DNA of 64,000 bases, from positions 62,001 to 126,000 of the forward strand of contig JAJDXQ010000016.1 of assembly GCA_022823185.1 (NCBI GenBank). The letters run 5' to 3'. The position numbers and the translations under genes were made by a program. How positions within the stretch are numbered: the stretch's first letter is position 1; the number at the start of each line of letters is the position of its first letter. Below the pieces are notes generated by a model that was not told where the DNA came from, made no database searches, and saw only the letters and a list, made by a program, of their open reading frames with translations. Source of the DNA: Caldilineaceae bacterium (GTDB taxonomy: Bacteria > Chloroflexota > Anaerolineae > Caldilineales > Caldilineaceae). Positions 1 through 7,457 of the stretch are shown here, piece by piece.

Positions 1-1
1 C

Positions 2-1141
2 AACATTGCGCGCTCGCTCTCGCGCACCGGGGCCGCGATTGCCGCCCTCATGGTTGCCGTCAGCGTGATCATAGGGGGGTGTGTGATGATCGTTTCCTTC
101 CGGCTCACCGTTGAACAGTGGCTGGACGAGATCCTGCAGGCCGACATCTTCGTTTCGGCGCCTTCCCTGGGTCCGAACCGCAACAACGTATTCCTGGCGC
201 CAGAGCTGCTGCATGAACTGAGCGGATTTCCCGCAGTTTCCGGGTTCTCGACCAGCCGCGAGGTGGAGGCCGCCGCAACCTTGCCGGACGGGACTGAGAT
301 CAATCTTCAGCTGGCTGCCCTGTTGCGCGACCTGGCCGGGCCAGACCGCCGCTACCGGGAATCAGTTGGCGGCACAACCGTCACCTGGGCGGCCGTTGAG
401 GCGGGCGGCGTGGTGATCAACGAGACCATGGCGAACCGGTACAAGCTGGGCGTTGGCCAGGCGCTGCGGCTGTTGACCGATGCGGGGGAAAAAGAGTTCA
501 CCGTCGTTGGCGTCACCTATGACTTCGACGTGCATCCCACTGCGCTGATGGCTGACAGCGTGTACCGCAGGCATTGGGACGATGATACGCTCTCGACGAT
601 TGCCCTCATTGTTGAGCCCGGCGTAGACGTCGACGAAACTGTGAACGCCCTGCGCCGAAGGTTCGCTGGCAGGGCGGAACTGGTGATCCGCTCCAATCGA
701 GGCGTGCGCGACAATGCGCTGGAGGTATTTGATCGCACATTTGCCATCACTGTCGCGCTGCGCCTGCTGGCGACTTTTGTCGCATTCGTCGGCATTCTCA
801 GTACGCTGATGAGCCTGCAACTGGAGCGGGCGAGAGAAGTCGGGGTTCTGCGCGCCAATGGCATGACGCGGCGGCAGGTGTGGGCGCTCACGCTGTTCGA
901 GACCGGCCTGTTGGGAGTCAGCGCAGGTTTGGCGGCAATCCCGACAGGTTTCATCCTGGCGCTGATCCTCATCTACATCATCAACCTGCGCTCATTCGGT
1001 TGGACGCTGACGATGCAGCTGCAGTCCTGGGAGTTTGCGCAGGCGTTCGCGGTTGCGCTGGCGGCTGCGCTGCTGGCCGGCCTCTATCCTGCGTGGCGCA
1101 CGGGCGCGACCGAACCGGCGGAGGCGCTGCGTATGGAGTGA
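2..1141 (+). CDS. ABC transporter permease, FtsX/MacB-like (partial, C-terminal part)
   Basis: The reading frame is open from base 2, so the gene starts before the window; 379 residues are visible. A hydrophobic segment near residues 14-30 is followed by a roughly 200-residue soluble (MacB periplasmic core-like) region. Three membrane segments in the last 140 residues include the FtsX-type stretch LERAREVGVLRANGMTRRQ. This is the permease half of a lipoprotein-release/efflux type ABC exporter; its ATPase should lie upstream, outside the window. The domain pattern is clear, but the substrate cannot be told. The gene converges on cysM with a 55-base gap that holds an inverted repeat. Confidence 0.85.
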   Translation, partial: NIARSLSRTGAAIAALMVAVSVIIGGCVMIVSFRLTVEQWLDEILQADIFVSAPSLGPNRNNVFLAPELLHELSGFPAVSGFSTSREVEAAATLPDGTEINLQLAALLRDLAGPDRRYRESVGGTTVTWAAVEAGGVVINETMANRYKLGVGQALRLLTDAGEKEFTVVGVTYDFDVHPTALMADSVYRRHWDDDTLSTIALIVEPGVDVDETVNALRRRFAGRAELVIRSNRGVRDNALEVFDRTFAITVALRLLATFVAFVGILSTLMSLQLERAREVGVLRANGMTRRQVWALTLFETGLLGVSAGLAAIPTGFILALILIYIINLRSFGWTLTMQLQSWEFAQAFAVALAAALLAGLYPAWRTGATEPAEALRME

Positions 1142-1150
1142 GGGGGTGGG

Positions 1151-1175
1151 AAGGCCGGGGAAGGCGACCGGCCTT
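1151..1175. terminator. Hairpin between convergent genes
   Basis: AAGGCCGG (1151-1158) and CCGGCCTT (1168-1175) form a perfect 8-bp stem with a 9-base loop, between the stop codons of the ABC permease (plus) and cysM (minus). There is no clear T-run on either side. It may act as a two-way terminator or 3'-end stabiliser; this is inferred from position only. Confidence 0.4.
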
Positions 1176-1196
1176 GTGAGGCAGGTTCTGCGGGCC

Positions 1197-2162
1197 TCAA
1201 TCAAAGAGGCCCAGACTCACGTACTTGCTGCCGTCGTCCGGCAGGATGGTGACGACGACACCTTCAGCGTTGCGCGGCAGTTCCCTCGCCACCTGCACCG
1301 CGGCGGCGACGGCTGCGCCGCTGCTGAACCCGACAAACAGCCCTGCCGCACGCGCCAGTGACCGTGTGGCCTCCCACGCTTCTTCGGCGGACACGGTCAT
1401 ATGGCGGTCAACCAGCGACGGCTGGTAAATCTCCGGCGTTATCGCGGTTGGAAGATATTTCAGCCCTTCGATCACCGAGAGTTCGTCTTCGGGCTGAACC
1501 GCTACCAGATGCGCGGCTGCGTTTTTCTCGCGCAAGAAACGAGCTGTGCCCACGAAAGTCCCGGTGGTGCCAAGCCCGGCAACGAAGTGGGTCACGCGCC
1601 CCTGAGTCTGCCGCCAGATTTCGGGGCCTGTGCCTTCGTAGTGGGCGCGCCAGTTGGCGTCGTTACTGTACTGGTCTGCGTAGAAGTATCGATCCGGATC
1701 CGCCGCGACGATTTTCCTTACCAGGCGGATCGCCCCGTCCGAACCTTCAAGGGGGTCTGATTCGATTAACGTCGCGCCGTAGGCCTTGACCAGGGCTTTG
1801 CGTTCGCGGCTGACATTTTTGGGCATCACAAGATGAACGGGAAACCCTTTGACGGTTCCCACCAGCGCGTAGGCGATGGCGGTATTGCCGCTGCTGCTGT
1901 CGATGAGCGTCTTCCCTGCGCCGAGTCTGCCGTCTGCTTCGGCCTCCTCAACGATCCTCAGGGCCGCCCGCGCCTTTACTGACCCGCCAGGGTTGGCCCA
2001 CTCCGCCTTGGCGTACAGTTGCGCAGTCGCCGGCGCGCCGCAGCTGTGCGCGAACTCTGACAGGTCCAGCAGAGGCGTATTGCCGATGTCGTCCAGAACG
2101 GAGATCGGGGCGTCTCCAGCGCGGATTTCGGCGGGACTTGGCACAAGCGTTGGGGCGATCAT
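1197..2162 (-). CDS. cysM: Cysteine synthase, CysM-type (O-phosphoserine/CysO-thiocarboxylate dependent)
   Basis: A 321-residue fold-type II PLP enzyme. The Schiff-base lysine is K63 in NPGGSVKAR, the substrate loop is SSGNTAIAYA, and the phosphate-binding glycine loop is GLGTTGTF. The length matches mycobacterial CysM (about 323). The setting decides the subtype: it sits last behind cysO and an E1-like activator, with a JAMM peptidase gene nearby. That is the gene set by which CysM adds sulfur from CysO-COSH to O-phosphoserine and the peptidase then releases cysteine. The start ATG at 2162 has no Shine-Dalgarno; a 13-bp hairpin lies just upstream. A plain CysK using O-acetylserine is less likely given the neighbours. 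Confidence 0.88.
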   Translation of the reverse strand: MIAPTLVPSPAEIRAGDAPISVLDDIGNTPLLDLSEFAHSCGAPATAQLYAKAEWANPGGSVKARAALRIVEEAEADGRLGAGKTLIDSSSGNTAIAYALVGTVKGFPVHLVMPKNVSRERKALVKAYGATLIESDPLEGSDGAIRLVRKIVAADPDRYFYADQYSNDANWRAHYEGTGPEIWRQTQGRVTHFVAGLGTTGTFVGTARFLREKNAAAHLVAVQPEDELSVIEGLKYLPTAITPEIYQPSLVDRHMTVSAEEAWEATRSLARAAGLFVGFSSGAAVAAAVQVARELPRNAEGVVVTILPDDGSKYVSLGLFD

Positions 2163-2176
2163 GCGGTTATCAAATT

Positions 2177-2207
2177 ACAGTGGATGGCGCTATTCGCCAT
2201 CCACTGT
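2177..2207 (-). repeat. Perfect 13-bp hairpin between moeB and cysM
   Basis: ACAGTGGATGGCG (2177-2189) and CGCCATCCACTGT (2195-2207) are perfect inverted repeats around a 5-base loop. It lies in the 58-base moeB-cysM gap, ending 15 bases before the cysM ATG in transcription order. Only three Ts follow it, so it is more likely an mRNA processing/stability or translation-control element than an efficient terminator. Confidence 0.6.
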
Positions 2208-2220
2208 CCTCTTGATTGTT

Positions 2221-3492
2221 CTACGCTTTAACCATTTCCGGCTGGCCGGCGCCGTTGGCCGTGACGGTCTCGGCAAAGGACTCAGCGACGTTCTCGGTGG
2301 CATGCTCGTCAAAGCTGGGCATGCCGCAGAACTGCTCGTAGTCGATCAATTCGGTCACGGTCGGGTCATCGCCGCAGACCGGGCAATCGGGGGAGCGCTT
2401 CACGGTAAGGGTACGGAAGGTCATGTCGAGTGTATCGATCATGAGCAGCCGACCGGAGAGCGGTTCGCCGACGCCTACGATCAGTTTGATGGCCTCGATA
2501 GCCTGGATAGAGCCGACGATGCCGGGCAGCACGCCCAGGACGCCCGCTTCCGCGCAGCTTGGCACCTCGCCGGGTGGCGGCGGGTCCGGGTAGAGGCAGC
2601 GATAGCAGGGGCTGTCGGGGTCCATATGTTTTGGCAGATAGACGGTCACCTGGCCTTCGAACATGAAGATGCTGGCGTCTACGAGGGGAATGCCGAGCAT
2701 CTGGCAGGCGTCGTTGACCAGATAGCGGGTGGGGAAGTTGTCCGATCCGTTAATGACGACATCGTAGCCTTTCATGATGTCGAAGGCGTTATGGCTCGTG
2801 ATCGGCTCGCGATAGCCCACAACCTCCACGTCGGGGTTGATCTCCGCGATGCGGTCGCGCGCTGATTCGACCTTAGGGCGGCCCACGTCGCTGGCGCCGT
2901 GCAGCACCTGACGCTGCAGGTTGGAGACGTCTACATTGTCGAAGTCGATGATCCCCAACTGGCCGACGCCGGCCGCGGCCAGATAGATGGCGGCCGGGCT
3001 GCCCAGCCCGCCTGCGCCGATCAGCAGGACTTTGCTGTCGAGAAGCTTGATCTGCCCCTCCTCGCCGATTTCGTCCAGGATCGTGTGGCGGCTGTAGCGA
3101 ATGCCCTGTTCGTCGTTCAGAACTGTCGGTATCTTGAAGGGCAGACCGGCGTCTTTCCAGCCGCCGAAACCACCGTTAAGCGAATAGACATCGGTATACC
3201 CCATCTCCTGCACGTTGCGTGCGGCCAGCAACGAGCGCACGCCGCCGGCGCAGTAGATCACCAGAGGCTGCGAGCGGTCGGGCTGACGCTGCTCGATTTG
3301 CAGCTCCAGGTGACCACGCGGCAGGAAAGAGGCATCGGGAATGTGCCCCTGGACCCATTCATCCCGCTCGCGAATGTCGATGACGGTGATGTCGTCGCCG
3401 CCGTCGATCCGGTTTTTGACTTCGCTGACGGTGATCTCCTGGACTTCGCTTCTTGCCAACTCCAGCAGTTGATCCCGGTTGAGTCGCGCCAT
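2221..3492 (-). CDS. Rhodanese-E1 fusion: sulfur-carrier adenylyltransferase/sulfurtransferase (MoeB/MoeZ family)
   Basis: A 423-residue protein. Residues about 15-118 are a rhodanese domain with active-site Cys81 (VIYCAGGVRS). Residues about 128-385 are a ThiF/MoeB E1-like domain with nucleotide loop GAGGLG (159-164) and zinc cysteines at 296/299 and 370/373. It should adenylate the CysO C-terminus and deliver sulfur to make the thiocarboxylate. MOCS3/MoeZ-type fusions carry the rhodanese at the C-terminus; here it is at the N-terminus. The ATG lies 3 bases after the cysO stop, so the two are translationally coupled. It could also serve molybdopterin or thiamine carriers, but the neighbours favour CysO. 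Confidence 0.88.
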   Translation of the reverse strand: MARLNRDQLLELARSEVQEITVSEVKNRIDGGDDITVIDIRERDEWVQGHIPDASFLPRGHLELQIEQRQPDRSQPLVIYCAGGVRSLLAARNVQEMGYTDVYSLNGGFGGWKDAGLPFKIPTVLNDEQGIRYSRHTILDEIGEEGQIKLLDSKVLLIGAGGLGSPAAIYLAAAGVGQLGIIDFDNVDVSNLQRQVLHGASDVGRPKVESARDRIAEINPDVEVVGYREPITSHNAFDIMKGYDVVINGSDNFPTRYLVNDACQMLGIPLVDASIFMFEGQVTVYLPKHMDPDSPCYRCLYPDPPPPGEVPSCAEAGVLGVLPGIVGSIQAIEAIKLIVGVGEPLSGRLLMIDTLDMTFRTLTVKRSPDCPVCGDDPTVTELIDYEQFCGMPSFDEHATENVAESFAETVTANGAGQPEMVKA

Positions 3493-3495
3493 CGT

Positions 3496-3774
3496 TCATC
3501 TGCTCCCGCCGGCCATCGCCGGCACAATTGAAATCCTGTCGCTTTCGCCGACGGATGTCGCGAGCCCGTCGAGGGTGCGAATCTCGTCGTCGTTGCGGAA
3601 CACATTGATAAACCGTTTTACGTTTCCGTTTTCGTCCAACAGTCTCTCGCCAATGCCTGGGTAGCTTCCTTCCAACTGACCGATCACTTCGCCAACAGTC
3701 GATCCGGACGCCTCCACTTTTGACTGTCCAGCGGTGAAGCGGCGCAGTGCGGTCGGAACAAACACAGTTGCCAT
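3496..3774 (-). CDS. cysO: CysO/ThiS/MoaD-like ubiquitin-fold sulfur carrier with Gly-Gly-Ser-Arg end
   Basis: A 92-residue beta-grasp protein starting MATVFVPTALRRF; the ATG at 3774 is chosen because AAAGGAGAG lies about 8 bases upstream. The length is almost that of mycobacterial CysO. The C-terminus reads AMAGGSR: the di-glycine needed for thiocarboxylation is followed by two extra residues, Ser-Arg, checked codon by codon at 3499-3510. The carrier should therefore be a proprotein needing C-terminal trimming, most simply by the JAMM peptidase encoded upstream. QbsE/QbsD of Pseudomonas is a known precedent for dipeptide removal. It is the first gene after an attenuated leader. Confidence 0.88.
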   Translation of the reverse strand: MATVFVPTALRRFTAGQSKVEASGSTVGEVIGQLEGSYPGIGERLLDENGNVKRFINVFRNDDEIRTLDGLATSVGESDRISIVPAMAGGSR

Positions 3775-3834
3775 TCTTCGGCTCTCCTTTTTTGGTCGTC
3801 TCAACGCTTACGTGCCGCGGTTCAGTGCGGCCCC

Positions 3835-3873
3835 GAAAGAAAAAGCCGGAGCCATCAGGGCGATGGATCCGGC
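3835..3873 (-). terminator. Intrinsic terminator (attenuator) inside the cysO leader
   Basis: On the minus strand GCCGGATCCATC (3873-3862), loop GCCCT, GATGGCTCCGGC (3856-3845) form a 12-position stem with one mismatch, followed at once by TTTTTCTTTC. It lies between a strong promoter and the first gene, which is the layout of a transcription attenuator rather than an end-of-operon terminator. Confidence 0.8.
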
Positions 3874-4065
3874 GTTAGATTTCAACTTTGGCACGACATC
3901 CCGGTTCCATGCGGTTGCCGGAAGATCTTTGCGCCAACTGTAAAAGGCTGGCGCCACACCGGCCGTGGAAACGTCCGTCGAGTGCGAGCCAAAAGCCAAG
4001 CGAACGCCCTCATCGCTCCTGTTCTGGACAGCGGGAAACCACCAGCATCATGCTGGCGGCGCCCG

Positions 4066-4116
4066 CTAAGGACACGAGCAAGTTTTCAGGTATGTCGCCT
4101 GTCTCTGTTCACGCAT
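4066..4116 (-). CDS. Candidate cysteine-codon leader peptide (16 aa)
   Basis: Starting about 30 bases after the predicted transcription start, ATG at 4116 opens MREQRQATYLKTCSCP and stops at TAG (4068-4066). Cys codons TGC and TGT occupy positions 13 and 15 of 16, and the stop codon lies inside the 5' arm of the next hairpin. Cys-codon leader peptides controlling cysteine genes are known in mycobacteria; here the role is inferred from position, codons and the downstream terminator. The Shine-Dalgarno is weak (CAGG, 13 bases upstream), and two Cys codons could occur by chance. Confidence 0.5.
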   Translation of the reverse strand: MREQRQATYLKTCSCP

Positions 4117-4153
4117 CAGGATAAGAGTGCCTGAATTACTTTTACTGACCGAC

Positions 4154-4182
4154 ACTATAGTTCTCATAGCGAAAAAAGTCAA
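4154..4182 (-). promoter_or_regulatory. Strong sigma-70-type promoter for the cysO operon
   Basis: On the minus strand TTGACT (4182-4177), a 17-base spacer and TATAGT (4159-4154) match the housekeeping consensus at 10 of 12 positions. It lies downstream of the JAMM gene, so cysO-moeB-cysM can be transcribed separately from it. Confidence 0.8.
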
Positions 4183-4348
4183 ACTGCCTTCGAGCAAGAT
4201 TTCCTCCCATCGCGAGGCATGATTTGAGCGGGCGCGGGGGCCAGGCATCGTTCCCGGCCTCAGTTGCGGTGCAGACCGCGCGCGGGAAACTCAGGATTGC
4301 GCGTCGATGGCGAGCCTGGCACAGAACGGGCTGCGGCCGGAGAGCCGC

Positions 4349-4960
4349 TTATGCGCCGTCCAGCACCTGAACCGAAAATTCACGCACGCTGACAATCCGC
4401 AGATCTTCGATTTCTCCTGATTCTTCCGCCGCGTAAACAAGGTAGAAGGGCGGGGATGCGCCGGCGGCGAGGTCAACAAGCGTTTCTGGCAGAGGGACGC
4501 CCGCGGCTTGGAAATACCCGAACAGACCCGGCCTTACCTCGTCGAAGGGGACGGCAGCGCGGGCGGTATGGAAATCCGCGTCGGGCCAGTGCGGTTCCAT
4601 GCGAAAGGCTCGCAGCGCCGGCGCGTCATCGAACTCAAGCGAGCAGATGAGATAGTATGTTTCCGGGTAGTGGGCGTTCCAGGCGTCGGTGGCCGAGGGG
4701 TAGGCGACCGAAACCGGATGGGAGTGGTAGATCGCCACCATTTCATCGCCCGCCTCTTCGAACTCAAACTGTTTGAGTAGCGTTTGCGGGTCGACATCGT
4801 AATTGTCAATCCTGTCTTCAGCCAGGTTTCGAGCGCGGTAGAGCTCAGTCGCCCGGCCGGCGCGGCCCCGCAGGATCCCGCAGATCTCTTCCGGTTTTCC
4901 TTCGCGAGCGTGGGCGACAATTCCGTCATAGACGGAGCGGGCCAGTTGGACAGTAGACAT
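4349..4960 (-). CDS. JAMM/MPN+ metallopeptidase, Mec-like
   Basis: A 203-residue protein; the start at 4960 (MSTVQLARS) has AGGAG about 7 bases upstream. The JAMM zinc signature is complete: Glu24/25, H79-x-H81, S89 and D92 ([16 protein letters not shown]). Mec of Mycobacterium (about 146 aa) cuts cysteine from the CysO-cysteine adduct. Here it could also trim the Ser-Arg tail of the CysO precursor. The last 60 or so residues extend beyond the JAMM fold and may form a CysO-binding region. It is the most upstream gene of the cluster, about 575 bases before cysO, and is divergent from the CHAT gene. Confidence 0.87.
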   Translation of the reverse strand: MSTVQLARSVYDGIVAHAREGKPEEICGILRGRAGRATELYRARNLAEDRIDNYDVDPQTLLKQFEFEEAGDEMVAIYHSHPVSVAYPSATDAWNAHYPETYYLICSLEFDDAPALRAFRMEPHWPDADFHTARAAVPFDEVRPGLFGYFQAAGVPLPETLVDLAAGASPPFYLVYAAEESGEIEDLRIVSVREFSVQVLDGA

Positions 4961-5135
4961 AGAGGGCTCCTGTGTGGGATGGCGGCAGTCACGGATCGCG
5001 GCCATTCGAGGCGTCCAGGAATTCTACATCTGATCCTTTCGAAGATCCCAAATCGGGAGCGCGCGGCCCGGTTCACGCGTCCAGGTATCGTGACGCCGAC
5101 GGATGCGTACGCGCAGACACTAAATCGGGATGGAA

Positions 5136-5164
5136 TTGAAAAACGCAGTCCGCTATGATACGAT
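5136..5164 (+). promoter_or_regulatory. Candidate promoter of the CHAT gene
   Basis: TTGAAA (5136-5141), a 17-base spacer, TACGAT (5159-5164). If used, transcription begins near 5171, which rules out an ATG at 5155 and supports translation from 5242. Confidence 0.45.
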
Positions 5165-5241
5165 CCAGCCGACCGCACGCACAGACTTGGGACCGCTCGG
5201 CAGCACAGTTTGCGTTTACCACCTGCTACGGAAGTGTACAG

Positions 5242-7407
5242 ATGGAAGGGCTTGAGAGAAGACAAGAGGAATTGTCGCTGCACAGTTGGGATGATCGACA
5301 GCTCCTGAACGCCGTGGAAACGGTGATGCGCAGGCTATTTCGCAGTTATTGGGAACTCGACGCGCCGACGCGCGGCCAGGTGGACCACCTGCGCATGGCC
5401 GCGGCTGCGGCCGCGGGCGACAGCAGGATCAGCGCGCCCGAACGGCGCGCTACGCTAATCCGGTTGCTCGACGATCTCGCTGCTTTTGACGCGGTGCGCC
5501 CGTTGATCGAGGAAACAGTGCGGGGCACGCAAGGGAGGGTTGGCCCAGCCTATGCAGCACCGAAAGGCGTCAGCTATCTGCAGGCGCTCAATCTGTTGCG
5601 GCTGATGCGGGATGACCCGGCCCACTATGTGCCCCGCTCGTACCAGGCGCCGTCCCCGGCGACTTCGCAGGGCCCGCGCCAGCCTGCGCGCGATGCGGGA
5701 GGAGAGGCGCCGCCTGCAAGCCGGGCAGGGCATACTGCGTCACCCATCCAGGACGCCGCGGAGTTCGCGGACAGCGGTCCGGTCATCCAGTTCCACACTT
5801 ATGTCGACTTCCCGCCGACCATCTCCAACCGCAATGATGTCAAATACCCGCTGGTCGTACAGTTGGTGCGCGACCGGCCGCGGGACAGCCGCGGCGATGC
5901 TGAGGTCGACATCAGTTTCCAGGACGAAGTCGAGCGCGTCGACGTGGTTGTGCGGGCGCCCGGCTTTGAGGAGGTCAGCGGCTACGGGGCCGGCGCGCGC
6001 GACGGCCCCGCCCTTCGCCGCACAATCACGGTGCCCCGGGAGGGCGACTCTCAGCCTGCTGTTTTTCTCATGCAGCTTGTCGATGACAGCAGCGGTCCCA
6101 AGTGGGTTGCGGTGGATTTCTACCACCGGGGCAGGAACGCCGGTTCGCTGACGCTGGAGGTCGCCGTGCGCGGCTTCTCGTTGTTGCGCGGCGGTTCGCG
6201 GCGGGTTGGGGCGTCCGGCGCTGAAGAGGGTGAAGGGCCACTGACGCTCGGCGGGGCCGCGGTGGCGCGTGCGGTGGATGGCGTAACGATCCGGCAGGGC
6301 ACGGCGCTGCCGGCGGCCGATGTTGAGCTGCGTATCACGCGCGATGCCGACGGGCGCACGCTTCATTTTCATCTCCAATCGGAGAAGCTGCCGGACCTGG
6401 ATGGCCGCGGCGCCGGTTCGGTCGTCTTCAATGAACTTTCGAGGCCCGACCTCTTTTTTGAAAGGCTGGCCGAGCGGCTGAGCGGATTTGCGGCCCGGGC
6501 CGGCGCGGATCTGCCAGGCGAGGAGGCGGTTCGCATTGAGAATGAGGTGGCCGATCTTGGGCTTGAGCTGTATGAACAGCTTTTTCCCGCGCCCCTGCGG
6601 CAGCTGTACTGGGAGATCAAGGCGCGGCGCGACGCCGGCGAGGTCAGCAATCTGCTGATCGTTAGCGATGAGCCCTGGATTCCCTGGGAGCTGGTCAAGC
6701 CTTACGATGTGATTGACGGCCAGGATGTAGAAGACGACCACCTGGCCGGGGCATGGCGTATGAGCCGCTGGGTGGCTGGCACGGCGGTGCCGGCCGATCT
6801 TCACATTCGGGCCGCCCGGCTGGTCGCGCCGATGCTGTCGCTGGATTTTGTGTCCAGGGAGATTCAGTATTTTAACAGTCTCGCTGCCCGCAAGATTGAA
6901 ATTGCGGCGCCGATTACCACCCGCGCCCAGTTTCTGGAGCTGGCGGAGCAAGGGGGCGCCCAGCTCTTCCACTTTGCGACCCACGGCAACTACAACCAGG
7001 AGTTCGTGGACGAGTCGCCGATCGTCCTGGAAGGCGAACCGCTCTTTCCCAGCGACCTGACCCGCCGCCGCGCCAGGGGGCTGCGCCGGGAGAAGCCGCT
7101 CATCTTTCTCAACACCTGCCACGGCGCCCGCGTCGGCTACAATCTGACCGGCTTGGGCGGCTGGGCGCAGCGCCTGGTGGACCATTTGGGCGTCACCGCG
7201 TTTGTCGGCGCGCTGTGGGAGGTAAGTGACGAGTTGGCCTCGAGCTTCGCACAACGCTTCTACGATGAACTTTGGGAGGGGAAGACACTCGGCGAAGCCT
7301 TCCATTCCGCGCGGCAGCAGATTCGCGCTTCGCAGAGCGCAAATCCCACCTGGCTCGCGTATACACTTTACGGTGACCCCAATAGCCGCGTCTTCTGGCA
7401 CAAATAG
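5242..7407 (+). CDS. CHAT-domain (caspase-like) protein
   Basis: About 721 residues from ATG 5242 (GGAAG 7 bases upstream); an in-frame ATG at 5155 lies inside the likely promoter. The C-terminal third is a CHAT domain with the caspase-type dyad: His581 in FHFATHGNYN and Cys626 in FLNTCHGAR, and a distal ALWEVSDELASSFAQRFY helix. The N-terminus (about 10-130) is helical, residues 135-185 are a Pro/Ala-rich linker, and residues 190-330 look beta-rich; no TPR repeats are seen. CHAT proteases act as effectors or sensors in bacterial defence and programmed-death systems, but this gene's target is unknown. It is divergent from the Ubl/JAMM cluster and 50 bases upstream of mutS. Confidence 0.85.
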   Translation: MEGLERRQEELSLHSWDDRQLLNAVETVMRRLFRSYWELDAPTRGQVDHLRMAAAAAAGDSRISAPERRATLIRLLDDLAAFDAVRPLIEETVRGTQGRVGPAYAAPKGVSYLQALNLLRLMRDDPAHYVPRSYQAPSPATSQGPRQPARDAGGEAPPASRAGHTASPIQDAAEFADSGPVIQFHTYVDFPPTISNRNDVKYPLVVQLVRDRPRDSRGDAEVDISFQDEVERVDVVVRAPGFEEVSGYGAGARDGPALRRTITVPREGDSQPAVFLMQLVDDSSGPKWVAVDFYHRGRNAGSLTLEVAVRGFSLLRGGSRRVGASGAEEGEGPLTLGGAAVARAVDGVTIRQGTALPAADVELRITRDADGRTLHFHLQSEKLPDLDGRGAGSVVFNELSRPDLFFERLAERLSGFAARAGADLPGEEAVRIENEVADLGLELYEQLFPAPLRQLYWEIKARRDAGEVSNLLIVSDEPWIPWELVKPYDVIDGQDVEDDHLAGAWRMSRWVAGTAVPADLHIRAARLVAPMLSLDFVSREIQYFNSLAARKIEIAAPITTRAQFLELAEQGGAQLFHFATHGNYNQEFVDESPIVLEGEPLFPSDLTRRRARGLRREKPLIFLNTCHGARVGYNLTGLGGWAQRLVDHLGVTAFVGALWEVSDELASSFAQRFYDELWEGKTLGEAFHSARQQIRASQSANPTWLAYTLYGDPNSRVFWHK

Positions 7408-7457
7408 GAGCACGCGCGCGCCTCAAGCAGCTGAATGCCGCTAAAACGAACCTGGCC

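Larger units (their letters stand above)
3775..4147 (-). promoter_or_regulatory. Attenuated 5' leader of the cysO operon
   Basis: About 370 bases separate the predicted start of transcription (about 4147) from the cysO ATG. In order it holds a 16-codon ORF rich in Cys codons at its end, then a two-part hairpin (4067-4030; AGCGGG pairs with CCCGCT, CCAGCA with TGCTGG) whose 5' arm overlaps the ORF stop codon. Next come GCGCCA/TGGCGC and TTGGC/GCCAA pairings that compete for the same bases, then an intrinsic terminator 60-70 bases before the ATG. TCCGGC at 3922-3917 could pair with the terminator's 5' arm GCCGGA and so act as antiterminator. I could not match it to a known riboswitch. Confidence 0.6.

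Noticed and set aside
3775..4147. T-box or SAM riboswitch in the cysO leader
   Set aside because: No GGGTGGNACCGCG; only a partial TGGAACCG. CGGCAACC and GTGCCAAA resemble parts of SAM-I, but the GAGGGA core and the closing P1 helix are absent.
5740..7413. 557-codon minus-strand frame opposite the CHAT gene
   Set aside because: Antisense shadow of a GC-rich gene; no family motif, and the plus strand carries clear CHAT catalytic motifs.
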